This document shows, in pieces, positions 10,311 through 21,906 of a DNA stretch of 64,000 nt. This DNA is from Nepenthes gracilis (Eukaryota > Streptophyta > Magnoliopsida > Caryophyllales > Nepenthaceae). The translations under genes and the position numbers were made by a program. The stretch spans positions 7,994,656 through 8,058,655 of the forward strand of contig BSYO01000020.1 in the NCBI GenBank assembly GCA_033239525.1, in the 5' to 3' direction. The notes under the pieces are model-generated. The model saw nothing but the letters and a program-made list of their open reading frames with translations, did no database searches and had not been told where the DNA came from. Numbering within the stretch: the first letter of the stretch is position 1; every line of letters begins with the position of its first letter.

Positions 10311-13300
10311 AAAATGAGATACCTTAGTAATGATCTAAATTGTAAGCTTAGGAAATGATTCTGATTGATCACATAAATAGGCACAGATATATGATGATTA
10401 AGTCAGGTTAGGAAATCCTAGGTGTTCTAGCTTGCATAAGTTAGAATTGACTTGAGTTAGGACATAGTGATTAAACTGAATGATTAAATTGATTTAAGGT
10501 GGTCTTAGGTCTAAGTTGATCTGTTTGGATTTTAGGCTTATATTTAAGGTAATCTGATCTAAGGTCAAGATGATTTAGGATAGAAATGAACCAAGGTTTA
10601 GTGATTATGCAGAATCAAAATAGGTTGAAGGTTCAGGTGGAACTATTTTGAGATAAGGTAAGGTATTTTGGCTCGTTCTAGTTTAGAATTAAGTCGGGAG
10701 AATAGTCTAAGAATTGAGCTTGGGGTATTAAAGAAAGTAATCAGGATTCTTGATTGTTCAGATAAAGTTTAGCTAGCTAAGGTAAGGCAAGGCTGATAGT
10801 GGGTTACTTGGTGTCACGCCTCATCTTTTAGTATATTTCTGGAAGTAATTGATTTTAAAAAAGACCCTTCTCTTTATATAACGTTTTTTCATAGCCAAAA
10901 GGTGAAGCAAGTTAATGATGACTAGGAAATAAGTTTACATGTGTTCTGAATTTCAGAATAAAATCTGATGGTATCAATCCATGAGGGGCAACCTTTGTCT
11001 AAAGGAATTATGAATTTTGATCTATGGGTTGGGTTTGTGAATAAATTAACTTTGATGGGATATTGAGATGATCTAGTTGGCATAATTGCCCCACTAGAAC
11101 CAATGATTTGAAAAGAGTGATCTGAATTGTAATTTGGATTATAGGTTTTAAATTATCGGATGAGTTATAAAGGAAGTAATGGAACTAATATGTTAGTGTC
11201 TGTAAGTTATGTAATGAGGACTGTGCTAAGTGTAGATGGTCTATTGGGCCATATCTAAAAGTCATTAGACAAATAAGGAAATTAGAGGAAAATGTTGAAA
11301 GAGAAAATTTGCCTTTCTGACTGATGAATAAAGTTGTTGTTGAGGTTATGTTGAAATTAGAAATAATCTTGAGAATTCAAGCGTAACAGATGAATATTTG
11401 GTGAACTCTGAATAATCAGAAGTTAATGATTTGATGATTGGGAGTCTTTAAGATTAAGATATTCGTGAGAAAGGTGAAGGGTCACTGGGAACTAGTCTCG
11501 CAATCGGAACAGTGCGGTTATAAAAACATGAAAGGAGAACCTTTGCGGTTTCGCTCAAGGTTGATCGAATGGTAAGGTTCTTGGGTTTTAACTAGATGAT
11601 TACAAAAACTAAGTGGTCTGATTTGGGATAAATAAATTAACTTGATGATGAAACATTAAGTTACTAAATGTTAAAGTTTTAATGGTAATTGGGGATTGTG
11701 CTGAAATTTTTGGAATGATTGTCCTATAGTGTTTTTATGCTAGTTAAAATTTGAAATTTGTCGATTTTGCTTTTGTGATGTTAATCTCTTCAAGATCTTT
11801 TTGGGTTATGAAGACCCTTTCAGAAATTTAAATAGTACTTGAGGATACTTGTATAAATTGTCCCAAGAGAATATGATGCCCTGTAGAGACGCACTTTAGA
11901 TTAATCAAATTAATTCGAATCAAAAATTCTGAGTAAGAGGCAAGGTTAATCGAATTAAGAATAGGCGTTAAGTTTAATTAGAAAACAAACTACCCTTTTT
12001 GAAGTCAGTAAATGACCGTTTGAGAATTTAGCTATGAAAGTTTTGAGAAATATATGTATTTGGAGGCAAAGATCAAGCCAAACTGTTTTAATGGGTGGAT
12101 TAGAGGCAATTGAAATTGGCATTAGTCTCTCAGGATTTGTACAAAATCGAAAGAGTATCAGTTAGAAGCTATTGAAGGAGCTTTAAGGCCTCTTGAAAGT
12201 AGAAATTAACTAATGGGCCAAGTAAGTTGTTAAGTAAGTTAGCATAGGTGGTATATTCCTAAAGAAAATTAGGATCTTATCATTCCGCATCAATAGGTAT
12301 TTACCCACGAGCAATGTGGGGGAGGAGTTGTGGTTGAAATTATTTCACCCGTAACTGAAATTTTGTGACAAGACTCTTACCTTGAGGATTTGTGGATAAT
12401 ACTTTTGGAAAATTTTAATGTCTTGTAAACCAAAAAGTTAAATGTTATGATAGGTGGATCTCAGCTTGATTCGGAGGAGGTCAATGTTAGGATCAATTGT
12501 TGATATCAGAAGTCTCCATTTGAGAAATTGTAGAATTACTTTGGAGATAATTCTGATCTGATAATCTTAAGGATTTAAGTAAATATGTCATAACGGAAAA
12601 GTAACCTCAGGTGATCCCGAACAGACTAATCTGTTTAAAGATTGTGTTTTCCTATATCACTTGTGGATCGATACTCTTGAGATAAGTAGGAGAGGAATCC
12701 TTAGTTAAAGTTACTCTTCCATTGGTCAAAATTAGCAAATTGGAAGTCTCTGCTTAAGAAGTTTTGGATGATAGGTTGTCTGATAAATTAAGGGTCAGAA
12801 TGGTTATGTTATGACTGAAGTTGATCTTGAGATTTTGTGAGCGGATAGACATGTCTGAGGATTATGTAGATGAACTTCGGTATCTCGAGAGAAAACGAGC
12901 ATCAGTATTGAAGGTGGATGTTAAGAGTCTATAAGCTTGTTATGCTTTGCTGCCTTAAGGGACATGAGAAAGGAAAATTACGGGTAGGCTCAATTGCCTG
13001 GAAAATAAAATGCCACATTCCTAAGCTAAGAAGTGGAATTGTATTCGGAATATTTGGATTATGAAATTTTGAATTGGGAAGCCCTTGTGGTTCCATATTA
13101 GAACAACCCATTAATCATGATTATGGAGGATGTGTTCAGGTTTAACCAATGGGCTTATCGGTATGCTGACAAGATCTTAAATTGCTCAGCATGGGAGTTT
13201 TGAAATCTTGAAGTTGCTAAGTGTATAGGTATTAAATTAGGCGATGAATCTGAAGCCACGTTGAAACCGTGGTAATTGTATAAATTGTAGTTTTTGATCA

Positions 13301-13536
13301 TTCTACAGTTTGAGGGTTTGTGGGAGTTATTTATTTGGTATGAGACTTCGAGATTTTGAGGTTGTTAATTGTTAAGGACTTGAGATTTTGGGTAACGATC
13401 TGAAATTATATTGAACCTATGGTGACTGTTATAGTTAGAACTTCTTGTTCTACGGTGAATTAAGGATCTGTAAGAATTATTCTCGTAATTTGGATATCTT
13501 GAGGGCAATTTTAATCATGGTTACCGCATGATTTGG

Positions 13537-13770
13537 ATGTTTAGAATGGAATATGTGCCTTATAGAAATGCCAAATTGAGGACATACCAACAAAATGAAG
13601 ATGTAGAGTATCCTGCTTCAGAAGTTTAATTGTGACTTGGAACTTACATGAAGATGTTTAGAATGGAATATGTGTCTTATAGAAATGCCAAATTGAGGAC
13701 ATACCAATAAAATGAAGATGTAGAGTATCCTGCTTCAGAAGTCTAATTGTGACTTGGAACTTACATTAGA
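13537..13770 (+). repeat. 117-bp tandem duplication in B internal region
   Basis: Two copies start ATGTTTAGAATGGAATATGT at 13537 and 13654 and differ at only a few bases. Confidence 0.9.
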
Positions 13771-14205
13771 ATTTAAACCAAGCATGATGAAAGAATTTAG
13801 GAGCAATGTTGAATTGGTGTGATAGCAAATTGTAATTAGATAAATTGAACTTGATGGATGATTAGAGCGCGTAGTGGAAGAGTGATGAACCTGTCATGTA
13901 CTAAGGTCTAAGGTAATGTTTAAAGAAAATGTTCAATCTCAAGGTTTAGTATGAAATAAAATGAGGCATTTTGCTTGTTTAAGGTTTGGAACTAAGTTGG
14001 AAGTGGTTAATGAAATAGGTTTGCCTTCAAACTTAGTGAATTTGGATATGGAAGGGACACATCAAACAATGAGGATTAAGGCAATTATGATATTTATGGT
14101 TTTCTAGGATAATCATCATGATTTAGAAATAAATTGGAAACATTAAAGAGGTTCCTTGATTATGAAAATTTAAGGATCGTGAAATTTTGAGGATGAAATT
14201 TCTAT

Positions 14206-14218
14206 AAGTGGGGGAGAG
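14206..14218 (+). other. Polypurine tract of B
   Basis: AAGTGGGGGAGAG stands directly before the 3' LTR start TGTGAGATCCC at 14219. Confidence 0.85.
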
Positions 14219-14468
14219 TGTGAGATCCCAATCTTGAAATATGATAAATATGGAGCAATTAAGTTCATGATGATTATTATTAGGCATAAGAACAAGGGAT
14301 AAATGGGTACCAAAGTAAAAAGGAGCAAATAGGAAGAAAATGGGATTGGCACTCGAGTGGTGCTTGAGCGCTGGTGAGGTGCAATTTTATGAACATGGCT
14401 GCCTGATGGCCGCTCGAGGTGAGATGGGAGTGGTGTAAGCTACAAGGGTGGCGCTCAATGGGAGCTCG
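14219..14468 (+). mobile_element. B 3' LTR, first segment
   Basis: It starts TGTGAGATCCCAATC and is nearly the same as 5977-6204. Element A is inserted after 14468. Confidence 0.85.
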
Positions 14469-14842
14469 TGTAATGACCAGATCCTAGAATATAGAAAACC
14501 CCTGATGTTGAGTTAAAATGACCGAAAGGCGTAATCCGGTCAACGTAAAATGTTGACCAGAAGGGGTGATCCGGTCAACGTAAATGTTGACTGGAAAACG
14601 TGAATGGAAGAAAGGACGGGAAAGAGGAAAGAAATCTGGTCAACGCTAGTTAGTTGACCGAAATGTATTTAAATGAAAAACATCCCCCTTAAATAATTTA
14701 ATGAGGAAACTCTTTGAAAATGTAAAACCACAAATAAATACGCCGAAACATTCCCCCTAGTATAACCAATTGAATGTAAAGCCATAAATAACATACACCC
14801 CTAGTATGACCAAACCAAACGACGGCCGCCAGACCCAAGGCC

Positions 14843-14850
14843 TATAAATA
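14843..14850 (+). promoter_or_regulatory. TATA box of A 5' LTR
   Basis: TATAAATA is 96 bp upstream of the donor-like site. The same sequence is at 21811-21818 in the 3' LTR. Confidence 0.65.
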
Positions 14851-15139
14851 AGAACTAGAGGGCGTAAGAAAGAGGCACGCAACAGAGTTTACTAGTAAAA
14901 GGAGACCAAAAGTTCAAGAAGAAGTAAAAGAAATCCAGGCAAGAGTACTCACCCCTGTTTTAAGTTCGTATTTATGCATGTTTACAATGCTAGTATATCT
15001 GATATTTTTATGAACTTATGTTTCAGTATGTATGATGTTTTTTCTATTCCTTTGATTTAATGATATTCATGATGTTCGATTTTGTTGTGCTTAAAGTCTA
15101 ATTATTTGTCGATTTGTATGAACTTTGATAATTGCATGT

Positions 15140-15680
15140 TTAAAGAAAAAGAACTCCGCCACTTGAAAAAGAACTCCACCTTATTAAAAGAACTTCGCCT
15201 TATTAAGAAAAGAACTCCGCCTTATTAAAAGAACTCCACCTTTTGAAAAAGAACTCCGCCTCTTGAAAAAGAACTCCGCCTTATTAAAAGAACTCCGCCT
15301 TTTGTAAAAGAACTCCGCCTTTTGAGAAAGAACTCTGCCTTATTAAGAAAAGAACTCCGCCTTTTGAAAAAGAACTCCGGCTTTCAAAAAAAAAGAACTC
15401 CGGCCTTTGTTGGAAAGAAACTCTGAATTTGGAACTTCGGCTTTTCTTCAAAAAGAACTCTGGCTTTTGAAAAAGAACTCCGGCTTTCAGTAAAAAGGAC
15501 TCCGGCTTTTGAACTCCGGCTTTTGAACTCCGGCTTTTAGTAAAAAAAAGAACTCCGGCTTTTGTTGAAAAAGAACTTCGGCTTTTAAACTCCGGTTTTT
15601 CTTGTTGAAAAGACCTTCGGTTTTAAAGAAAAATGGACTCCGGCTTCTAAGAAAACAACTTCGACTTTAAGAAGATACGG
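15140..15680 (+). repeat. AAAGAACTCCGCCTT minisatellite, A 5' LTR
   Basis: AGAACTCCGCCTT or GAACTCCGGCTTTT recurs more than 20 times at a spacing of about 17-25 bp. The 3' LTR has the matching array at about 22110-22660 with a different copy arrangement. Confidence 0.9.
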
Positions 15681-15983
15681 ACTTCAACTGATGAAGTTAA
15701 GAACAAGGAAAATGTATGTAATCTGGATAGCAAGTGGAACTCTACAACTTTCGACTTTCGAACTATGATGGATGGCCATTAAAAGACATGAACTAAGAAC
15801 CGAGTCTCCATTAAACTTACTGTTAAAGATGGATGAAGGATATTGGAGTGACACTCGAGGACTACCTCCTGGGCCACGGGGGGAGACTTTTGGTGGCATA
15901 AGACTTTTGGACTACGGCCCCGTATGCTGGGTTAAAGGCACTACCTCCCGCCTCGGGGAGCATGATGAGAGGATATGGCCTTA

Positions 15984-16005
15984 GGTTGTGGGGTAATGCA
16001 CAACC
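15984..16005 (+). other. LTR stem-loop, A version
   Basis: GGTTGTG (15984-15990) pairs with CACAACC (15999-16005). C-type LTRs have GATTGTG and CACAATC here, a compensated change. Further copies are at 22962-22983 and 57716-57737. Confidence 0.75.
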
Positions 16006-16713
16006 CTTCCTCAATGTTGTCCGCTCCCATCCGGTCCCTAAAGATGATAAGAATTTTGAATGGTTTTATGAATCTTCTGAAGACAAGATAATAAGAATTA
16101 GAACAAGGAAATTCTGAACTATTACATGGTGATTTTTTATAATAAAGTTATGATATAATGCCTTACTTTGATCTGTTTATATATATATATATGTTTATGT
16201 TTTCTGCATGTGAGTATCTCGCTGGGCTTTGTAGCTCACTCTTGCCAAATTTCAGATGACGAGAAGCTTATGGAGGAAGAAGTTGAGTAGAACCATATGA
16301 AGTAGCTAGAAGGCATAGTTGGCCAGAGCTGATCAGTTCAGAACTTGATTTATTTCTTTTGATGTTTTGAGAAGAACTTATAGAACAGTTGTGCTGTATA
16401 AGAGTTGGTGGATGTTAGCATGTTTCCGTGATTACTTATTGGATAAATGAAATTGATAATTCTAATAAGCATCTCAGGGCTTTCAGGTCCGTCTAACCTT
16501 AGCATTGGCCGGCCATGTATGAAATCAAAACCGGAAGGCCAGCTCATGTAGTTCGGCCTCAAGCAATCCTGTGTATAATAGAAAGGTTTATTCTTATGAA
16601 AGAAAAGAAAAAAATTTTATGTCCACCTAATTTTACTTATTAATTTATTTTAAGGCAATGATTTAGGTTTGACGGCGGCTTTATGCAGTGGAATAAGGCC
16701 GGACTGTCACAAT

Positions 16714-16724
16714 TGGTATCAGAG
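16714..16724 (+). other. Primer-binding site of A
   Basis: TGGTATCAGAG starts two bases after the LTR end and matches the complement of the initiator tRNA-Met 3' end. Confidence 0.9.
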
Positions 16725-16995
16725 AGAAAAACTGAGATGCTTTAGGTCAATTTAAATCAATACGGAAACTTAGGATAGGATTAGTTAAGGCAAGAAGGGG
16801 GTTAACTTTACTTATGCTTTGGACGGAGTAACTTATGATAGCCACCCTTGGCTAGTGGACTGATGAAAATATTCTTTTCAGAAATTAAAGCCGTCAACTG
16901 AAGTCAAGTCTAATAGAGGAATGTGAGGAAGGCGAACCGTTTGGATTAACAACGCTCCGGACCCGGAGGCAAGGTACTTGAACCTGCTAGATAGA

Positions 16996-17837
16996 ATGGC
17001 TGATGTTATAGAAGCCTTGGCTCCACCGACTTCGGTGACCACCCCAATTCCTGCTCAACAGGAGAGGTCGGTCTACGATCACTTTACCAACGAGCGAGTC
17101 CCTGAATTCTCAGGAGAACCTGACCCGTTGTAGGCAGACACCTAGATCCAGCGACTAAAGAAGGTGTTTGCAGTAATTAAATGCCCTACTGGAGATATGG
17201 TTCTATTTGCCACTCATAAGCTGGCAGGTGAGGCCCACCACTGGTGGAAATTGCAGAAGAGAGTTTTTGAGGTACCAGACAGGGATATTACTTGGGAAAT
17301 ATTTGAAGCAGTATTCATGGAAAAATACTTCTCAGCTAATCTTCGCGGATAGAAAGAGGATGAATTTCTTCACTTTAGGCAAGGTACTCGCTCCGTGGCT
17401 GAGTACGATGCAAAGTTTGTAGAGTTATCTCGTTATGCTCCTTATATGGTGGAAGACCAGGAGAGAAAGGCTAGGAGGTTCTTTCAAGGATTAAGAGACG
17501 ATATTAGGAGGCACCTTTCAACTTTGAAGTTGGCCACATACGGAGAAGTGCTAGAAAGGGCTGTCATCTATGAGGAGGAGCTGGAGAGAGGAGCATTTCT
17601 CCGGAAAAAGAACTCCGGTAGTCAGACATCAAGGGCCAGTGCTAGTGGAGGCCCATCTAAGAAAGCGAGACCGTTGAAATCCAGTGAGGAGTAGAACCGA
17701 TCTGTACAGATTTTCCGAACACCTAGTAATGCATGTGATTATTGCAAAAAATCACATGAAGGGAAGCCGTACTATAAAAAGCTAGGGGTCTTTTATAACT
17801 GTGGCCAGGCTGGACACATGATCAAGAATTGCCCACT
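16996..17837 (+). pseudogene. gag: gag (broken), element A
   Basis: Gag forms the capsid shell and its CCHC knuckle binds the element RNA. A start at 16996 (MADVIEALAPP) opens a frame that can be followed to the knuckle. Recognisable gag text includes DITWEIFEAVFMEKYF and the later KLATYGEVLERAVIYEEEL. The frame is interrupted by TAG codons near 17131, 17143, 17350 and 17692; at least two stand where the element I copy has tryptophan or lysine. In the knuckle region the first cysteine of CYNCGQ is phenylalanine (FYNCGQAGH...NC), so the CX2CX4HX4C motif is lost. The protein could not be made as one piece. It reads on into the protease in the same frame. Confidence 0.88.
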
Positions 17838-18384
17838 TGCCAAACAAGCCCCCGGATCTAAGTCTCCCATTCCAGCAAAGGTGTTTGCTGTTTCTACAAA
17901 GGAGGCCGATGCCTCTACGGAGGTAGTGGAAGGTACACTTTCTATCTGTGGCACTTCTAGTCATGTGCTCTTTGACTCCGGATCAATCCACTCATTTGTC
18001 TCCCATGAATTTGCGAAATATCTTACGACCATCCCTCAAGTTCTTAGCTGCCCATTGATGGTCGCCTCACCCATAGGGTCGTCTGTAATTTTAAATGTAG
18101 TATATCCAGGGTGTCCGATAGAATTAAATGAATGCGTGATGCCTGTTAATCTAGTTTTGCTGGAAATGAAGGGCTTCGATGCAATCCTGGGAATGGATTG
18201 GTTAGCAAGGTATCATGCCAGCATTGATTGTTTCCGAAAAAGAGTAGATTTCGCCATCCCTGGAAACAAGTCCTTTTATATTCAGGGAGTCTGGCATAAG
18301 GAAGCATCTTGCTTCATTTCGGCCCTCCATGCCCAGCACTTAATTGGTGATGGGTGCCAAGCTTATCTAGCCTTCGCTATGTGA
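17838..18384 (+). pseudogene. pro: Aspartic protease (broken), element A
   Basis: Retroviral-type proteases cut Gag-Pol and work as dimers, each half giving one DSG motif. The motif DSGSIHSFVS is visible near 17974, in frame with gag, where the element I copy has DSGST. The flap and C-terminal text (AILGMDWLARYHASIDC) follow. The frame ends at a TGA at 18382-18384 through a small indel where other copies read ASVTEG, and the RT continues in another frame. The active-site aspartate is kept. Gag and Pro share one frame, as is usual for this group. Confidence 0.85.
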
Positions 18385-19800
18385 CTATTGAGGGTCAAGG
18401 AACTCTGGCCAAAGAGACTCCTGTGATACGGGAGTTTGAAGACCTATTTCCTGATGAGTTACCTGGGCTACCGTCCAAGCGGGAGCTGGAATTTGGAATA
18501 GAATTGGTACCAGGATCAGCACCAATATCCAAAGCACCATATAGAATGGCGGCAGAACTGAAGAAGTTGAAGCAACAACTGTAGGAGTTGTTAGATAAGG
18601 GTTTCATTCGGCCGAGTGTGACACCATGGGGTGCCCCGGTCTTGTTTGTAAGAAAGAAGGATGAGACCTTGAGGTTATGCATGGATTATCGAGAACTGAA
18701 CAACATTAATACCAAGAACAAATATCCTTTGCTAAGAATTGATGACCTTCTTGATCAGTTACAAGGAGCTTGTGTATTCTCAAAGATGGACCTTAGATCC
18801 GAATATCATCAGCTTCGGATCAGAAAGGGTGATATAGCAAAGATTATGTTCCGGACTAGATATGGGCACTATGAGTTTGTAATGATGCCTTTTGGGTTAA
18901 CTAATGCTCCAGCCGTTTTTATGGACTTGATGAACCGAATTTTTCAACCCTACTTGGATAAATTTGTGATAGTTTTTATTGATAACATCCTTGTTTACTC
19001 AAAGAGCTATGAGGAACACAAGAAGCATTTACGGATCACACTTCTGATCCTTAGGGAACATCAGCTATTCACCAAATTAAAGAAATGTGAATTTTGGTTA
19101 GAGGAAGTGGGATTTCTTGGTCACGTCATCTCCAAAGAAGGGATTTTCGTCGACCCTAAGAAAGTGGAGGCAGTGGTAAAATGGAACTGGCTAACCTCAG
19201 TGACCGAAGTACGGAGCTTCTTAGGCCTGGCCGGATATTATAAACGGTTTGTGAAAAACTTTTTCCAAATCGCCCTACCACTCACACAACTAACAAAGAA
19301 AGATGCTAAGTTTGAGTGGACCGATGATCGTGAAGGGAGTTTTCATACACTTAAAGACCGGCTAACTTTTGCACTGATCCTAACCATTCCAGATGAATCT
19401 GGAGGACTGATTGTCTATTGTGATGCCTCAAAGAGCGGATTGGGTTGTGTGTTAATGCAACACGGAATGGTAGTTGCCTATGGGTCAGGACAGTTGAAGG
19501 ATCATGAAAGAAATTACCCAAATCAAGATCAGGAATTAGCAACTGTAGTGTTTGCGCTGAAAATCTGGAGACATTACCTGTATGGTGAGAGATTCTTGGT
19601 CTATTCCGATCATAAAAGTTTAAAATATTTATTCTCTCAAAAGGAACTGAACATAAGACAGTGAAGGTGGATTGAATTTCTGAAGGATTATGATTGTGAA
19701 ATCTGATACGAGCCTAGTAAGGCCAATGTAGTCGCCGATGCACTAAGTCGGCAGCCAGGCATTTTGGCAAGGATGTAAGTCAAGCAAATGGAGATGCTGG
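18385..19800 (+). pseudogene. Reverse transcriptase-RNase H (broken), element A
   Basis: RT copies the RNA into DNA and RNase H removes the RNA strand. RT text runs from FEDLFPDELPGLP through [25 protein letters not shown] (first catalytic D kept) and [14 protein letters not shown]. The central motif reads FIDNILVYS where functional copies have FIDD, so a catalytic aspartate is lost. A TAG lies at 18582. From 18588 a frame of 358 codons stays open into RNase H, with [10 protein letters not shown], the QELA glutamate and [14 protein letters not shown] at 19662-19664 ends it, and [10 protein letters not shown] follows after another stop. The domains match Ty3/gypsy order. Activity is very unlikely. 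Confidence 0.9.
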
Positions 19801-20685
19801 ATTGTCTAATGTACTATGACATCCAAAGATATGTTCAAGGAAAGTGAATGATTTTAGCATACCTTCAAGTCCAGCCGGAGGTGATAGATGAGATTATGGG
19901 AGGTCAGGCAAATGATTATTTCCTTGTGAATATCATGAGTGATCTGGATAAAGATTCCCAAAGTATTTTCATGTTAAGCTAGATGGAGCACTAAGGTTTA
20001 GGGATTGATTATGTTTACCAGAAAAGAAAGGATTGAAGGAGAAAATTTTGAAGGAAGCCCATAGATCCCGGTATACAATCCACCTGGGAATCAATAAGAT
20101 GTACTAGGACCTAAAAAAAGCATTCTGGTGGAGAAATATGAAGAGGGATATTATAGCTTACGTGAAAAAATGTCTTGTATGCCAACAAGTAAAGGCCGAA
20201 AGAAAGAAGCCGTTTGGATTATTACAACCAATGCCACTTCCAGGCTGGAAATGGGAAGATATTGCCATGGACTTTGTGACCGGCCTGCCAAGGACACCAA
20301 GGAAAAATGATGCTGTTTGGGTTATTATTGACCGGCTAACAAAGTCAGCCCATTTTCTAGCAATACGGACGACATACTCTCGTGATAAACTGGCTCAGCT
20401 GTATGTAAACGAGGTTGTCAGGCTTCATGGTGTGCCTGCCTCTATTATATCAGATAGAGATCCTCATTTTCTTTCAAGGTTATGGAAGAGTCTACATAAA
20501 GAATTGGGGACAGAATTAAAATTTAGTACCGCTTATCACCTGCAAACTGACAGCCAGTCAGAACGGACGATTCAGATCCTCGAGAATATGTTAAGGGCCT
20601 CAGTGTTAGAGATGAAAGGGACTTGGGACAATTTCTTAGCTTTGGCTGAATTTGCATATATAACAATTATCAGGCTAGCATAGGC
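19801..20685 (+). pseudogene. Integrase zinc finger and catalytic core (broken), element A
   Basis: Integrase joins the DNA copy to the host genome. An N-terminal HHCC finger is visible as a histidine-rich stretch before [10 protein letters not shown]. The core has AMDFVTGLP (first D), SDRDPHF (second D) and QSERT (E). The spacing from the first D of SDRD to the E is 35 residues, the D35E signature. The frame is open from 20138 to 20683, but the linker before it (19801-20137) has several stops and a frame change. The core ends in a frameshift near FAYITIIRLA, where other copies have FVYNNSY. Confidence 0.88.
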
Positions 20686-21312
20686 ATGGCTCCTTTTAAG
20701 GCCTTGTAAGGAAGGAGATTTAGATCACCGATTCACTGGGAGGTGCCCGGGGATGAAAGGATTTTGGATCCAAAAATTGTTAAAGAGACGGCAGAAAAGA
20801 TAAAGTTAATACATAAAAATCTTAGAGTAGCCCGGAGCAGACCAAAGAACTATGCAGACCGGAGGAGGACTACATTAGAATTTGAAGAAGGCAATTTTGT
20901 ATTTTTAAAGGTGTCACCATCTAAGGGGACGTACAGATTCAATGTGAAAGGAAAGTTGAAACCACGATTTATTGGCGCTTTTGAGATTTTAGAAAGGATT
21001 GGAGAAGTGGCCTACAGACTTGCACTCCCACTAAGTTTGGCAGAAGTACATGACATGTTTCATGTATCAATGCTTAGGAAATATGTCCATAATCCTACTC
21101 ATGTAATTGAGTTTGAGCCTTTAGCAATTGAAAAGGATTTATCCTACGTGGAGGAACCGATACAGATTTTGGATCAAAAGGAACAAAGGTTACGCACCGA
21201 AACAATCTCTTTAATAAAAGCACTCTAGAAAAATCACTCACCTGAAGAAGCAACATGGGAATGAGAGGAAGAGTTTCAGAACAAGTATCCCTCTCTATTT
21301 TCTAGAGGTTAG
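20686..21312 (+). pseudogene. Integrase C-terminus with chromodomain-like tail (broken), element A
   Basis: The GPF/Y-type module is seen as KPRFIGAFEILERIGEVAYR followed by VHDMFHVSMLRKY. The tail LSYVEEPIQILD...EEATWE resembles the chromodomain-like end of Tekay/Del chromoviruses, which directs insertion towards particular chromatin. A TAG at 21226 and a TGA inside EATWE*EEE break it. The reading frame ends at TAG 21310-21312, about 50 bp before the 3' LTR. Confidence 0.82.
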
Positions 21313-21348
21313 TAACTTTATTTAAAATTTTGAGGATAAAATTCCAGT

Positions 21349-21360
21349 AAGTGGGGGAGA
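21349..21360 (+). other. Polypurine tract of A
   Basis: AAGTGGGGGAGA precedes the 3' LTR start TGTAATGGCC at 21362 by one base. Confidence 0.88.
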
Positions 21361-21906
21361 TTGTAATGGCCAGATCCCAGAATTTAGAAAATCTCCGATG
21401 TTGAGTTAAAATTACCTAAGAAAAGTAATCCAGTCAACAAGTGTTGACCGGAAGGCGTGAAGGAGTAATCCGGTCAACGAGTGTTGACCGGAAGGCGTGA
21501 TCCGGTCAACGCAAAATGTTAACCGGAAGGCGTGATCCAGTTAATGTAAAATGTTGACCGAAAAACGTAAATAGAAGGAAGGATGAGAAAGAGGAAAGAA
21601 ATCCGATCAACGCTAGTTAGTTGACCAGAATGTATTTAAATGAGACATATCCCCCTTAAATAATTTAATGAGGAAACTCTTTGGAAATGTAAAACCATAA
21701 ATAAATATGCCGAAACATTCCCCCTAGTATAACCAATTGAATGTAAAACCATAAATAATATACACCCCCTAGTATGACCAAACCAAACGACGGTCGCCAA
21801 ACCCAAGACCTATAAATAAGAACTAGAGGGCGTAAGAAAGAGGCATGCAACAGAGTTTACTAGTAAAGGGAGACCAAAAGTTCAAGAAGAAGTAAAAGAA
21901 ATCCAG

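Larger units (their letters stand above)
10298..14218 (+). mobile_element. B internal region: 3.9 kb, no coding capacity
   Basis: Between the primer site and the polypurine tract no frame carries gag, protease, RT, RNase H or integrase motifs; the longest frame is about 60 codons. Its 3' third resembles 1100-1888 of E1. Conserved ends with a conserved non-coding middle are the definition of a LARD-type non-autonomous element, which must borrow enzymes from a partner. A coding region decayed beyond recognition is the alternative. Confidence 0.75.
14939..16255 (+). other. Putative LTR-internal intron (GC-AG), A 5' LTR
   Basis: CCAG|GCAAGAGTACTC begins it. GCTCACT then AATTTCAG|ATGACG ends it. 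Length 1317 bp. The 3' LTR has the same pair at 21907 and 23233. Confidence 0.45.
14469..16711 (+). mobile_element. A 5' LTR
   Basis: It runs from TGTAATGACC to GGACTGTCACA, 2243 bp. It holds TTGACCGG-type repeats at the start, a TATA box at 14843, an ACTCCGCC array, a stem-loop at 15984 and splice-like sites at 14939 and 16255. Confidence 0.92.

Noticed and set aside
15140..15680. CRISPR-like regular direct repeats
   Set aside because: Units are degenerate, spacers are part of the unit, and the DNA is plant nuclear LTR sequence. These are minisatellites.
16714..16724. tRNA-like match
   Set aside because: TGGTATCAGAG is only the primer-binding site complementary to initiator tRNA-Met. No cloverleaf is present.
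18395..18682. Antisense frames over gag-pol (also 54190-54405, 55106-55318, 56314-56634, 58796-59116, 60115-60327, 61027-61491)
   Set aside because: They are shadows of conserved pol or gag codons on the other strand.
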